Below are positions 1 to 5,937 of a stretch of DNA of 39,188 nucleotides, piece after piece. This DNA is from a virus, in IMG/VR virus record IMGVR_UViG_3300024999_000221, positions 1 to 39,188 of that record, one strand, 5' to 3'. Under the pieces are notes generated by a model. That model had not been told where the DNA came from and searched no databases. It worked only from the letters and a program-made list of their open reading frames with translations. Each line of letters starts with the position of its first letter. The stretch's first letter is position 1. Position numbers and translations under genes: made by a program.

Positions 1-96
1 AATAAGTTCTTTTGCTTTATTTTTATCAACAAAAAAGTCTTGCCGCATCCCCGCCGCATTCATTCTCTCAAGAAGTTTTTGAGTATTGGCGTGCAT
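1..96 (-). CDS. Start of a 180-aa phage protein that runs across the window ends
   Basis: An ATG at 96 opens a frame of 32 codons (begins MHANTQKLLERMNAAG) that is still open at base 1. The frame continues in phase from base 39188 down to a stop at 38742, so the two pieces make one 180-codon gene if the molecule is circular. The ATG lies two bases after the stop of the gene at 99-440, as expected inside an operon. The function is not recognised. Its place just before the terminase genes suggests a packaging or virion role, but that is inference. Confidence 0.7.
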   Translation of the reverse strand, partial: MHANTQKLLERMNAAGMRQDFFVDKNKAKELI

Positions 97-98
97 AG

Positions 99-440
99 TT
101 AATCTTGGACTTTCCTGTCGGCAATTTCATCAAATTCTCTTTGAACATCATTAACATAAATGCCCGGAGTAAAAGTAAATACTCTATGGGTGGCGGTCGG
201 CCCGGAATGTTCCACGACGGCGTTACCGCCTTTAACTTCAAAGTAATGCCGACCTTGAGCGTCTTTAAAAAGCCCAATCTCAACGGTTTCGTGTTCTTTG
301 GTGAGAATATGGCTATTACCCGAACCCTCGCCTAAAGCGAGCGTAAACTTGTCTTTAAATTCTATTTTTTGAAGATTATCGGGAAGTTTATCTAACTTGA
401 TAAATCCTAAGTCTCCTTGCCTGTCAATTATTGTTTTCAT
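99..440 (-). CDS. Conserved phage hypothetical protein, 113 aa
   Basis: The protein begins MKTIIDRQGDLGFIKLDKLP and has the pattern of a small beta-rich protein seen in many phages: an N-terminal RQGD segment, a central GEGSGNSHIL segment, then a C-terminal PGIYVNDVQREFD segment. From memory, related proteins carry a GEATGHAH-like motif in the same place. No catalytic function is known to me. It is expressed with the small early genes and lies two bases upstream of the junction gene. The leader has no clear Shine-Dalgarno sequence. Confidence 0.7.
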   Translation of the reverse strand: MKTIIDRQGDLGFIKLDKLPDNLQKIEFKDKFTLALGEGSGNSHILTKEHETVEIGLFKDAQGRHYFEVKGGNAVVEHSGPTATHRVFTFTPGIYVNDVQREFDEIADRKVQD

Positions 441-466
441 ATTGTTTCTTTAGAGGATTATAGGGA

Positions 467-655
467 TTAGAACAACTGATTTCTCATTTTTGCAACCATC
501 ATTTCAACTTCTTCAAATGCTTTATCTTTCATTAACATTTTTTCTGATTCAGATTTCTCCGCAAGGTCATCTAAATAAAATCTTGCCCGCAACTTTCCCC
601 CATCGTTCTCTAATGTATCTGGCTCACAAATCTTAATTAAGTCGTCGTTGTTCAT
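467..655 (-). CDS. Small acidic hypothetical protein, 62 aa
   Basis: This is a short charged protein beginning MNNDDLIKICEPDTLENDGG. Its C-terminal half is predicted helical and rich in Glu, Lys and Met. I do not recognise it. It lies in the array of tiny genes at the end of the early unit and starts five bases after the stop of the 53-aa gene upstream, with an A-rich leader and no Shine-Dalgarno sequence. The position and absence of a competing frame support it as real. Confidence 0.55.
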   Translation of the reverse strand: MNNDDLIKICEPDTLENDGGKLRARFYLDDLAEKSESEKMLMKDKAFEEVEMMVAKMRNQLF

Positions 656-659
656 ATTT

Positions 660-821
660 TTATTGGTTAATTGTTATTTCAAAACTTGGCAACTCCATCT
701 CAATTTTATGAAGCAACCATCTTGGCAATTCATCCCATAGAAGCGTTGTAGCCGACCAACTAAAATGCTTTCCTGTTCGCAAGCATATCGCTTCAATTCG
801 CCGTATCTTTTCTTTTTTCAT
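660..821 (-). CDS. Small basic hypothetical protein, 53 aa
   Basis: This short frame starts MKKEKIRRIEAICLRTGKHF and includes a Trp-rich middle (WSATTLLWDELPRWLL). It fills the otherwise empty gap between the genes at 467-655 and 835-1047. Its ATG follows the A+T-rich linker repeated at neighbouring junctions. The function is unknown. The amphipathic middle could be a binding helix, but nothing more can be said. Confidence 0.5.
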   Translation of the reverse strand: MKKEKIRRIEAICLRTGKHFSWSATTLLWDELPRWLLHKIEMELPSFEITINQ

Positions 822-826
822 ATATT

Positions 827-840
827 TTAATTATTTAATC
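827..840 (-). repeat. A+T-rich gene-junction linker, copy 1
   Basis: The plus-strand sequence TTAATTATTTAATC supplies the stop codon of the gene at 835-1047 and the initiation leader of the 53-aa gene. It matches the core of the longer copies at 1162 and 1450. Confidence 0.6.
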
Positions 841-1047
841 TTCTATCAAATCTTCTTTCGCTACATATTTCATTAAGAAATTCGCTAACTTGTCCAAGTC
901 CACAATCCCAGCATCTTGATATATTAAATTACTATAATGAGCATTAGATGGTATAGTAATTTGGTTTTCAACATTTTTAAATTCAGTCCTTATCGGAATT
1001 GATATGCTTCCCATTATCATTTGTTTTATTATTTCTTGCTTTTTCAT
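835..1047 (-). CDS. Hypothetical protein, 70 aa
   Basis: The protein begins MKKQEIIKQMIMGSISIPIR and ends in an acidic segment (KYVAKEDLIED). There is no recognisable domain, signal or membrane segment. It belongs to the string of tiny early genes, is bracketed by linker copies at 827-840 and 1052-1064, and is preceded by an A+T-rich leader without a Shine-Dalgarno sequence. Confidence 0.55.
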   Translation of the reverse strand: MKKQEIIKQMIMGSISIPIRTEFKNVENQITIPSNAHYSNLIYQDAGIVDLDKLANFLMKYVAKEDLIED

Positions 1048-1051
1048 AGTT

Positions 1052-1064
1052 TTAATTATTTAAT
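1052..1064 (-). repeat. A+T-rich gene-junction linker, copy 2
   Basis: The plus-strand sequence TTAATTATTTAAT sits between the 24-aa frame and the gene at 835-1047. It again holds the upstream stop and the downstream initiation region. Confidence 0.55.
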
Positions 1065-1134
1065 TTTCCGTGTATTCGTCCTTTGAAACTTCACTGTCTG
1101 ACAATAACGCTTTTACAATTTCTAATTTATCCAT
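1060..1134 (-). CDS. Possible 24-aa microprotein
   Basis: The frame MDKLEIVKALLSDSEVSKDE plus four residues lies in the 114-base gap between two small genes. Its ATG is preceded by the bases AAATAT, like several neighbours, and its stop overlaps linker copy 2. The length alone is weak evidence; the setting and the lack of any other content in the gap make it plausible. Confidence 0.35.
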   Translation of the reverse strand: MDKLEIVKALLSDSEVSKDEYTEN

Positions 1135-1161
1135 ATATTTACGCAGTAAGATGCAAGCTGT

Positions 1162-1179
1162 TTAATTATTTAATCTTGA
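1162..1179 (-). repeat. 18-bp direct repeat, left copy
   Basis: TTAATTATTTAATCTTGA (plus strand) is identical at 1450-1467. The two copies bracket the 94-aa gene. This copy encodes its last codons and stop. Confidence 0.7.
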
Positions 1180-1446
1180 TAATTTTTTAATTTCTTCAAC
1201 ACATAAATTCCAACCGTAATTTTTAGCTCTTATTTTTTGTTTGCCACAATCATCTAATCTTTTTGGAAAATTTTGGATTTCTTTCTCTATTGTTTCATCG
1301 GATATTTTTTTAGGCAATCTATTCAAAAAATCATTTTCAATTAAATTTGTTACTTTGCTTTCAAGCCAAATTTCGGCTTCTCGCCAAACAAAATCTTCCT
1401 TAAATTCTTTTTTAAAATCTTTTACTATTTTTTTTATCTTATTCAT
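1162..1446 (-). CDS. Hypothetical charged protein, 94 aa
   Basis: The protein begins MNKIKKIVKDFKKEFKEDFV, is rich in Lys and Glu and is mostly helical by eye, with a conserved-looking C-terminal stretch (NYGWNLCVEEIKKLSRL). I do not recognise it. The gene is exactly bracketed by an 18-bp direct repeat whose inner copy forms the 3' end of the gene, which suggests it came in as a module. An extended -10 promoter lies just upstream in the end of the annealing-protein gene. Confidence 0.6.
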   Translation of the reverse strand: MNKIKKIVKDFKKEFKEDFVWREAEIWLESKVTNLIENDFLNRLPKKISDETIEKEIQNFPKRLDDCGKQKIRAKNYGWNLCVEEIKKLSRLNN

Positions 1447-1449
1447 ATA

Positions 1450-1467
1450 TTAATTATTTAATCTTGA
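1450..1467 (-). repeat. 18-bp direct repeat, right copy
   Basis: This is identical to 1162-1179. Here the sequence lies in the leader of the 94-aa gene, between the ATG and the extended -10 box. Confidence 0.7.
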
Positions 1468-1468
1468 A

Positions 1469-1477
1469 ATTATAACA
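1469..1477 (-). promoter_or_regulatory. Extended -10 promoter candidate
   Basis: The minus strand reads AATGTTATAAT here, a perfect TATAAT with the TGn extension. The same 11 bases occur at the promoters at 17174 and 29556. A TTGACA lies 21 bases upstream, too far for a standard -35, so the extended -10 would have to suffice. Initiation would fall near 1462, about 15 bases before the ATG of the 94-aa gene. Confidence 0.4.
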
Positions 1478-2036
1478 TTGAGTTTATCTCGTCTATGTCA
1501 AGACTCTCTTCAAACTCTTGCTCTTTTTCTGACGGCTTGGCGGTTAAGTTGATGTATTGTCCTTTCGGGTGAGTCTGGAATTTCGGGCAATAAGGTTTGC
1601 CTGTTTTTTTGGAAATAACCGCGTTTACCTCGCAAAGCGGACACCATAGATTTTGCATTACTGATGGATTGGCTGGATTATAAATCGGTTGTGTTTCCGC
1701 CTTGTTTACTTCATCGGCGGACGCTATGCTTTCTATCACTCCAATACCCATAAATCCCAACGCTCGGCCAACGGCTGATGTTTCACAATTCTCAAGCGCG
1801 GCGGTTTTATTCACTCCCGTCCCGCCTTTGACCGCTTGCGAATGAGCGATGAAGTGTCTTTCTGGTTTGTCTATGTCCGGCGTTACTTTAGCTCTCACGA
1901 CCACTTCTTCATTATTTTGCAACATCTCTGTTTCTATTCTTCCGTTGATAAAGACTTCATTGAAGTGTAAGATCCTTGTGCTGACCAAAGTATATTCTTT
2001 GCCGTGTATGTCTATTGTTGGTAATTTTTTATCCAT
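1470..2036 (-). CDS. ERF/Rad52-like single-strand annealing protein, 188 aa
   Basis: The segment LENCETSAVGRALGFMGIG (residues 81-99) is the hallmark I associate with phage ERF/Rad52-type single-strand DNA annealing proteins, which pair complementary strands in phage recombination and replication. The N-terminal ~110 residues form the presumed annealing domain. A short zinc-ribbon-like part follows (C132, C135, C150, H156), and the tail is acidic (EFEESLDIDEINSML). The gene is about the size of small members of the group. It lies in the early unit with zinc-ribbon proteins. The family assignment is from motif recognition, not a search. Confidence 0.6.
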   Translation of the reverse strand: MDKKLPTIDIHGKEYTLVSTRILHFNEVFINGRIETEMLQNNEEVVVRAKVTPDIDKPERHFIAHSQAVKGGTGVNKTAALENCETSAVGRALGFMGIGVIESIASADEVNKAETQPIYNPANPSVMQNLWCPLCEVNAVISKKTGKPYCPKFQTHPKGQYINLTAKPSEKEQEFEESLDIDEINSML

Positions 2037-2045
2037 AAATTTTAA

Positions 2046-2342
2046 TTATTTTTCAAAGTATTGCCTTTCGGCCTCGTATCTGTTCCTGTCATCACGATCT
2101 CGATCCGCTTCATATTCCCCGTCCGGGTCTTTGCTCTCTAATTGAGGTTCCAACTCATAATTCATTACTCTTTCATCTTTTTGTTTTTGCCAATTTTCTT
2201 TTTCTTCCGCACGCCTTTCTGTTTCAATCAGTATATCCTTTTCGTGTTCCTGCCAGTCAATCGTTTCGCCGCAGTATTCGCAAACATCAATGTCTTTCCC
2301 GCCGTAACTTTCCGTATACCAATTTTTATGTTCGCAAATCAT
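2046..2342 (-). CDS. Zinc-ribbon protein with charged tail, 98 aa
   Basis: The N-terminus has a treble-clef or ribbon-like metal site (C3, H5, then CEYCGETIDW). The rest is very rich in Glu, Asp, Arg and Lys, probably a charged coiled helix. Such proteins in phages are usually early DNA- or RNA-binding or host-takeover factors, but no function can be assigned. The stop and next start are joined by a linker like the A+T-rich junction repeats. The start overlaps the preceding gene by four bases. Confidence 0.6.
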   Translation of the reverse strand: MICEHKNWYTESYGGKDIDVCEYCGETIDWQEHEKDILIETERRAEEKENWQKQKDERVMNYELEPQLESKDPDGEYEADRDRDDRNRYEAERQYFEK

Positions 2343-2548
2343 AGAAATTTAGAATAAAGTTTTTTCTCGTAAACTTCCCCGCAAATTTCACAGCCCTCTT
2401 TGTGGTCGTGATTATTGAATTTAATCCACGCCTGATATTCGTTTTGCTTTCGTTTATTGTCCATTATTCTTTTAACGATTTTTTTCATTCGGTGGAATTT
2501 CCACAGTATCAGTTTAAATCGTATTTTTTCAAAAAATTCGTGAAACAT
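2339..2548 (-). CDS. Small basic protein with a CxxC pair, 69 aa
   Basis: The N-terminal half is strongly basic and helical (KLILWKFHRMKKIVKRIMD). The C-terminal half carries H-H-x5-C-x2-C (HDHKEGCEICGE), a probable zinc site. It overlaps the next gene by four bases (translational coupling). A nucleic-acid-binding role is a guess from charge and metal ligands. Confidence 0.55.
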   Translation of the reverse strand: MFHEFFEKIRFKLILWKFHRMKKIVKRIMDNKRKQNEYQAWIKFNNHDHKEGCEICGEVYEKKLYSKFL

Positions 2549-2675
2549 AAATAATTGAATGAATTAAAAGATACCACGCTCCGAATAAGATAACCGACCC
2601 GCATATCTTATCCATTACCCTATCTGTCTTTTGTTGTCGTCTTTTCTCTCTATATTCTAATAATGTTTCCTGCAT
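2529..2675 (-). CDS. Small single-pass membrane protein, 48 aa
   Basis: The frame starts MQETLLEYREKRRQQKTDRV and continues into a hydrophobic segment (residues 24-45, VILFGAWYLLIHSIIYV), giving a basic cytoplasmic head and one membrane helix. It is the first start codon after the early promoter and structured leader. The same frame stays open for another 32 codons upstream (to 2771) without ATG, GTG or TTG. Its 3' end overlaps the next gene by 20 bases. Small membrane proteins in this position are often host-interaction factors; the function is unknown. Confidence 0.5.
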   Translation of the reverse strand: MQETLLEYREKRRQQKTDRVMDKICGSVILFGAWYLLIHSIIYVSRIF

Positions 2676-2695
2676 AGTTTTTTGCGGTGCGGTGA

Positions 2696-2739
2696 GGGAG
2701 TTCGCAAAAGCCAGTAATACCAGCTCTCCGTTTGCTCCC
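2696..2739 (-). promoter_or_regulatory. Leader hairpin upstream of the first early gene
   Basis: On the minus strand GGGAGCAAA can pair with TTTGC-GAAC-TCCC, with inner pairing AGAGC/GCTTT, giving a long hairpin with one small internal loop. It lies in the 172-base transcribed leader between the early promoter and the ATG at 2675. A GGAGG sequence at 2756-2760 has no start codon at a usable distance, so this part of the leader is more likely RNA structure than a gene. Confidence 0.45.
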
Positions 2740-2780
2740 TTGCCTACTGAAGTTTCCTCCAGCCCGCCTTGTTAAGCAAA

Positions 2781-2843
2781 AGTCCCGCTTCTTGGTAAAA
2801 GAGGGGCGGGACTCGTGCTTTATATAAAAATGCCTCTTTTACC
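2781..2843 (-). terminator. Interleaved stems: attenuator or pseudoknot in the early leader
   Basis: Two perfect inverted repeats interlock. AGTCCCGC/GCGGGACT (2781-2788 with 2806-2813) forms a hairpin followed on the minus strand by TTTTGCTT, a terminator-like end. GGTAAAAGAGG/CCTCTTTTACC (2794-2804 with 2833-2843) pairs the loop of that hairpin with sequence further upstream. In RNA order this is a-b-a'-b', so it can form either an attenuator switch or an H-type pseudoknot. The start predicted from the adjacent promoter falls just before the first arm. Confidence 0.6.
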
Positions 2844-2852
2844 GTGCTTTAA

Positions 2853-2881
2853 AGTATATGCTATTTAGTTTTTAATGTCAA
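2853..2881 (-). promoter_or_regulatory. Near-consensus sigma-70 promoter of the early unit
   Basis: The minus strand has TTGACA (2876-2881), exactly 17 bases, then TATACT (2853-2858): eleven of twelve consensus positions at ideal spacing. Initiation would be near 2845-2847, at the first base of the structured leader. The -35 box overlaps the stop of the gene at 2878-3078. A 9-bp direct repeat, CGTGCTTTA, occurs at 2814-2822 and 2843-2851 just downstream. Confidence 0.7.
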
Positions 2882-3078
2882 TAGAAGTTATCCCCAGCCC
2901 TCATTTTGGCTATTTCGTCCTCCGGCGCGAAAGTCATTACTGTTCCCGTTGGAAAAACAATCTTCAAAGCTCGTTTATCTTTTCTCATAAAAATTGTCGT
3001 GCCGAAAGTTGTTACTTCGTCCATAATCACTCTTTCGTAATCAGGAAATCTTTTTGTTTTCTTTTGATTTTTTTTCAT
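2878..3078 (-). CDS. Hypothetical protein, 66 aa
   Basis: The protein has a basic N-terminus (MKKNQKKTKRFPDYERVIMD) and a beta-rich middle (TTIFMRKDKRALKIVFPTG). It is not recognised. The start overlaps the methyltransferase stop by four bases (ATGA), so it is the last gene of the DNA-metabolism unit. Its stop overlaps the -35 box of the early promoter. Confidence 0.55.
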   Translation of the reverse strand: MKKNQKKTKRFPDYERVIMDEVTTFGTTIFMRKDKRALKIVFPTGTVMTFAPEDEIAKMRAGDNFY

Positions 3079-3590
3079 ATCAATTTTATTTCAACCGTAA
3101 CAATCGTATCCGAACGAGAACCGCCGTGTGGAACTAATAATATGCGAGTCATTTCAAATCCCCGATTTTTTCCTAACCCCATAGAGTTCCAACCGAAACA
3201 AATTGCTTTACCACCGGGCTTAATAATTCTTGCCACTTCATCTTTAATCTTTGAACCCCACGCCATTGATGTATGCCAACCGGTAACTTTTATTCCTGCT
3301 TTTTTATAATGTTCCGATACTTGCCTTAGAGAATATGGAGGATCAAGTAATACACCATCAATTTTTCCTGATGGAAAACCTTTCAAAAATTCAAAAGCGT
3401 CCAAATGAAATTTAGCCGGACTCTCTAAATCCAAATCATTAGTAATTGTCGCGAATGAATTAAATCCAGCGAAAGGATCAACCCATATTTTAGTCGTATT
3501 ATCAGATATTTCTTCTAATAATAACTCTTTTATTGGTTTTATGGTGAATGTCCAAGCTGAAGGCATTGCCCATTTTCTTTCTATTTTCAT
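3075..3590 (-). CDS. Orphan DNA methyltransferase (probable N6-adenine/N4-cytosine type), 171 aa
   Basis: The protein has a class I methyltransferase core with a SAM-binding motif I-like segment (VDPFAGF, residues 37-43) and a catalytic motif IV (DPPY, 83-86), in the order I then IV. DPPY is characteristic of adenine-N6 or cytosine-N4 amino-methyltransferases. At 171 aa it is short and has no obvious target-recognition domain. No restriction endonuclease lies nearby, so it is best read as a solitary phage enzyme that marks or protects its DNA. It overlaps neighbours by four bases on both sides. Confidence 0.75.
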   Translation of the reverse strand: MKIERKWAMPSAWTFTIKPIKELLLEEISDNTTKIWVDPFAGFNSFATITNDLDLESPAKFHLDAFEFLKGFPSGKIDGVLLDPPYSLRQVSEHYKKAGIKVTGWHTSMAWGSKIKDEVARIIKPGGKAICFGWNSMGLGKNRGFEMTRILLVPHGGSRSDTIVTVEIKLI

Positions 3591-3817
3591 ATCAATTTTA
3601 CCTGTTCCGGCCGGCTTAATTTGTAAGCGGAGTATTGTTTGCCTTGATGCGGAATATCGTCAATCCTGTAAAATGTTCCGTCATATTTCCCGTGTCTTAA
3701 TTCGTAAACTCTCGCGCCAAGACGAAAACAACTGAAACGGTTTAATGCGTCAATGGGAGTTAAAATTTCCCCATTTTTCAGAGCTTCTAATATCTGGCTT
3801 GTCTGGCTTTGTTGCAT
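3587..3817 (-). CDS. Small helix-turn-helix protein, 76 aa
   Basis: The pattern ILEALKNGEILTPIDALNRF...RLGARVYELR (residues 9-40) matches the short winged-helix-like phage HTH family (HTH_39-like) that I recognise from many phages. The second part (FYRIDDIPHQGKQYSAYKL) gives the wing. These proteins are presumed DNA-binding regulators. It overlaps the methyltransferase start by four bases. Its target is unknown. Confidence 0.65.
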   Translation of the reverse strand: MQQSQTSQILEALKNGEILTPIDALNRFSCFRLGARVYELRHGKYDGTFYRIDDIPHQGKQYSAYKLSRPEQVKLI

Positions 3818-3818
3818 A

Positions 3819-4163
3819 TTAAATCTTTAACAATCCACCTATCTTTTGAAAACTACCGACCTTTGAATTTTCTTTTGGCGGCAATAAATCCTCGTAGACT
3901 TCCAACGGACACCAGAGTTTATTATTTTCTTCAAACCATTTTTGCATTCTTTCTTTTATCATCTCCACTCTTTGCGGGTTAGGTTGCCGCCAATGATTGC
4001 GGAGCAAGTATCTGGTTAAAGTAATGCAGTTCCAGTTTCTTTCGGTTTTTTGTTCGGGAGTCTGGGATAGCCATAATTTTGTATCTTCGGAATGCTCACG
4101 ATTGATTTTATCCCAATAATCATCTCGCTCTTGTTTAACTTGTTCCCATATTTCTTCTTTCAT
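3819..4163 (-). CDS. Hypothetical protein, 114 aa
   Basis: The protein is Trp-rich and helical, beginning MKEEIWEQVKQERDDYWDKI and including NHWRQPNPQRVEMIKERMQKW. I recognise no domain. It overlaps the gene upstream by four bases and is separated from the HTH gene by one base, so it belongs to the replication operon. A replication accessory role is possible only from position. Confidence 0.55.
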   Translation of the reverse strand: MKEEIWEQVKQERDDYWDKINREHSEDTKLWLSQTPEQKTERNWNCITLTRYLLRNHWRQPNPQRVEMIKERMQKWFEENNKLWCPLEVYEDLLPPKENSKVGSFQKIGGLLKI

Positions 4164-4480
4164 TTGAGTTGTTTTAAATTGATAATGGACATAAGTTTAT
4201 ATTTCGGATCGTCCATTTCTTCAATTATTTCATTGCCGTCAAGCCACACAACATCGCCATCCCGCAAAAAGCTTCGGCCGTCTTTACGCAATACATATCC
4301 GCCCCAGTGTTTCACTTTATCCAATGAGCCGACCTTTGAGATTGAATTTATGTTTATCACATCGCCGTTTGAAAGCGTGATAAAATTTGTTTTGCCTTTA
4401 ATGATAATATCCGACAAATAATCGCTTTCTTCGTCTAAAATAAGATATTCTTGACCGCTAATCAGTCTTAATGTTTTCAT
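4160..4480 (-). CDS. Beta-rich hypothetical protein, 106 aa
   Basis: The protein begins MKTLRLISGQEYLILDEESD. Alternating hydrophobic strands (SDIIIKGKTNFITLSNGDVININSI is the type) suggest a small beta-barrel or SH3-like fold. Its function is unknown. It is translationally coupled (ATGA) to the initiator gene upstream and to the gene downstream. Confidence 0.55.
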   Translation of the reverse strand: MKTLRLISGQEYLILDEESDYLSDIIIKGKTNFITLSNGDVININSISKVGSLDKVKHWGGYVLRKDGRSFLRDGDVVWLDGNEIIEEMDDPKYKLMSIINLKQLK

Positions 4481-5286
4481 TTTGGTTGATACGCCGGAGC
4501 CACTCTTTGTTTCCCGACGCTTTGTTTATTTTTTTCTTTTGTATAATAAGCAATTAAACTACTTAATTTTTCTTTTAATTGGTATGGGGTTGTGATTGTT
4601 GGGGAATATGGTTGCCCTTGCACCAATACCGCGTATAAAGCGGAATCCCGCGTTTTCTCAAAGCCCATCTTTTTAATCATCTCGGTAACCGCCGACCTTT
4701 GGGTTTTATTCCCGTAGTTGATTGTTGGATTGATTTTTTGAAATATCTCAAAGATGCTAACCATATCCCGCGAGCTTTGCTCGCAAGATCTTATTGGTTC
4801 TTTTTTAAATGGTTCTTCTTCACTATAGTTCTTCTTAGTTGTTCTTTCAGCATACCCTTTGGCTTCCTTTTGGCATACCCTTTGATTACTTTCAGCATAC
4901 CCTTTGGCTTCAAGGGGTGTTCTTTCAGCATACCCTTTATAATACTCATTATTTAATTTCCAAATATCAATAATTGCGTATATTCTTATTTTTTGAATGC
5001 CTCCTTTTGTTTGAATTTCTTTAAAACCTTTTTCTCTTATCCATTTATGGTCTAAAAGATATTGGATTGATTTTTTAAGAGCTTTTGTCCCTATTCTAAG
5101 TTTTTTTCTTAATAAAACCTCACTTGCAAAACAAATACCTTTTTCTCCGGCAAATCTTTTCATTTGAAAATATAAAGCTTGGTCGTTTGCGGTTGAATGA
5201 TTGGCAATATAATTAGGAATTATCGTAAAATAATTCTTATCGCCGCTGTCATCTTCAATTATGATTTTTTCTTCTTCTTCATTCAT
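4477..5286 (-). CDS. Lambda-O-like replication initiator with internal iterons, 269 aa
   Basis: Residues 20-100 form a winged helix-turn-helix domain (IIPNYIANH, DQALYFQMKRFAG, KKSIQYLLDHKWIREKG), the usual N-terminus of phage and plasmid initiators. Residues 117-150 form a low-complexity linker with KGYAE repeats. The C-terminal domain (from ~175, SIFEIFQKINPTINYGNKTQRSAV) resembles DnaD/DnaB-like parts seen in such proteins. The start at 5286 is chosen because the frame upstream overlaps nothing useful and MNEEEEK precedes the domain well. The linker DNA contains four iterons, as in the lambda O gene. No helicase loader or helicase is recognisable nearby. Confidence 0.65.
   Translation of the reverse strand: MNEEEEKIIIEDDSGDKNYFTIIPNYIANHSTANDQALYFQMKRFAGEKGICFASEVLLRKKLRIGTKALKKSIQYLLDHKWIREKGFKEIQTKGGIQKIRIYAIIDIWKLNNEYYKGYAERTPLEAKGYAESNQRVCQKEAKGYAERTTKKNYSEEEPFKKEPIRSCEQSSRDMVSIFEIFQKINPTINYGNKTQRSAVTEMIKKMGFEKTRDSALYAVLVQGQPYSPTITTPYQLKEKLSSLIAYYTKEKNKQSVGKQRVAPAYQPK
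4844..4938 (-). other. Putative replication origin: four iterons inside the initiator gene
   Basis: On the minus strand AAAGGGTATGCTGAAAG occurs exactly at 4844-4860, 4889-4905 and 4922-4938, and with two changes at 4867-4883. Core spacings are 23, 22 and 33 bases. The degenerate copy is read in a different frame (QRVCQ) from the other three (KGYAE), so conservation is at DNA level rather than protein level. A purine-rich, A+T-rich stretch follows at 4780-4840. This is the layout of the lambda origin. Confidence 0.6.
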
Positions 5287-5398
5287 AATTTTACAAACAA
5301 AATTCCCATAAGGACTGAAATGGCCTACAAGAGCCAATATCCCTATGGGAATGCTGATTACAAAAGATTAAATTATCTTGTAGTTTATTCATATCCCC

Positions 5399-5427
5399 AC
5401 TCTATCACATTTTTCCAATCAAATCAA
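5399..5427 (-). promoter_or_regulatory. Weak promoter candidate before the initiator gene
   Basis: TTGATT (5422-5427), 17 bases, then TAGAGT (5399-5404) on the minus strand, four of six matches in each box. It sits at the end of the nuclease gene, upstream of the largest gap in this unit (5287-5423). A TCCC-TAT-GGGA palindrome near 5340 could be an operator. Confidence 0.28.
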
Positions 5428-5756
5428 ACATCATCTGGGGATAACTTTTTAATTACATCTTCCAATGTTCTGGCAATGAAATATACCCCGCCGGCTTTTT
5501 CAAATTGCTCTTGAAATGCCTTTTGGCTCTCGCTTTGTTTGCCTTTTTCATTTTTCACTTCGCAAGCGTAGATTATGCTTTTGCGTAATATGAATATATC
5601 GGGTGCTCCAATAATGCCGATCCAGTAGAAACCGCCAGCATCGGTTTTAAACGCTCCGCTGTTTTGCCGCCACGCAAAGATTTTTCTTAATTTTAAATAT
5701 TCTAAAATAACTTTTTGAATATCTTTTTCTTTAATTGTCGGTTTTCTCTCTTTCAT
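5424..5756 (-). CDS. VRR-NUC family nuclease, 110 aa
   Basis: The VRR-NUC signature is visible: GAPD (residues 50-53), E-V-K (66-68), then Q (74/78), the metal-binding and catalytic core of this PD-(D/E)XK branch. Stand-alone phage members are thought to cut branched DNA such as Holliday junctions, so it may resolve replication intermediates before packaging. The start at 5756 (MKERKPTIKEKD) fits the family length; upstream in-frame sequence lies inside the neighbouring gene. It overlaps that gene by 26 bases. Confidence 0.8.
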   Translation of the reverse strand: MKERKPTIKEKDIQKVILEYLKLRKIFAWRQNSGAFKTDAGGFYWIGIIGAPDIFILRKSIIYACEVKNEKGKQSESQKAFQEQFEKAGGVYFIARTLEDVIKKLSPDDV

Positions 5757-5937
5757 AAAACATTTTCCGCCACTTGCTAAAAGGCATTCCTTTGGGAGAA
5801 GAAGGCGGTTTTTTCTTTGACGAGATATTTCCGCTATGGGAGCTGGTGTGTAAATTATGACAGTAACTTTTCTCAATCGTTTCTTTAATTGTGGATTGCA
5901 CGCCGCAAATATCGCAGGTGAATAATGGGTCTTTCAT
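5731..5937 (-). CDS. Small Cys/His protein, 68 aa
   Basis: The N-terminus has CDICGVQST, then YCHNLHTSSH, a plausible zinc-binding site. The rest is basic (SSKKKPPSSPKGMPFSKW). The start overlaps the preceding stop by four bases. I infer nucleic-acid binding from charge and ligands only. It sits directly before the VRR-NUC gene. Confidence 0.5.
   Translation of the reverse strand: MKDPLFTCDICGVQSTIKETIEKSYCHNLHTSSHSGNISSKKKPPSSPKGMPFSKWRKMFYEREKTDN

Noticed and set aside
2529-2771. Longer protein extending the 48-aa gene upstream (frame open to 2771)
   Set aside because: There is no ATG, GTG or TTG in the extension, and the DNA there forms a strong hairpin. A CTG start cannot be excluded, so it is noted in the gene entry.
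4844-4938. CRISPR-like array
   Set aside because: Only four short repeats with unequal short spacing inside a coding gene; iterons explain them better.
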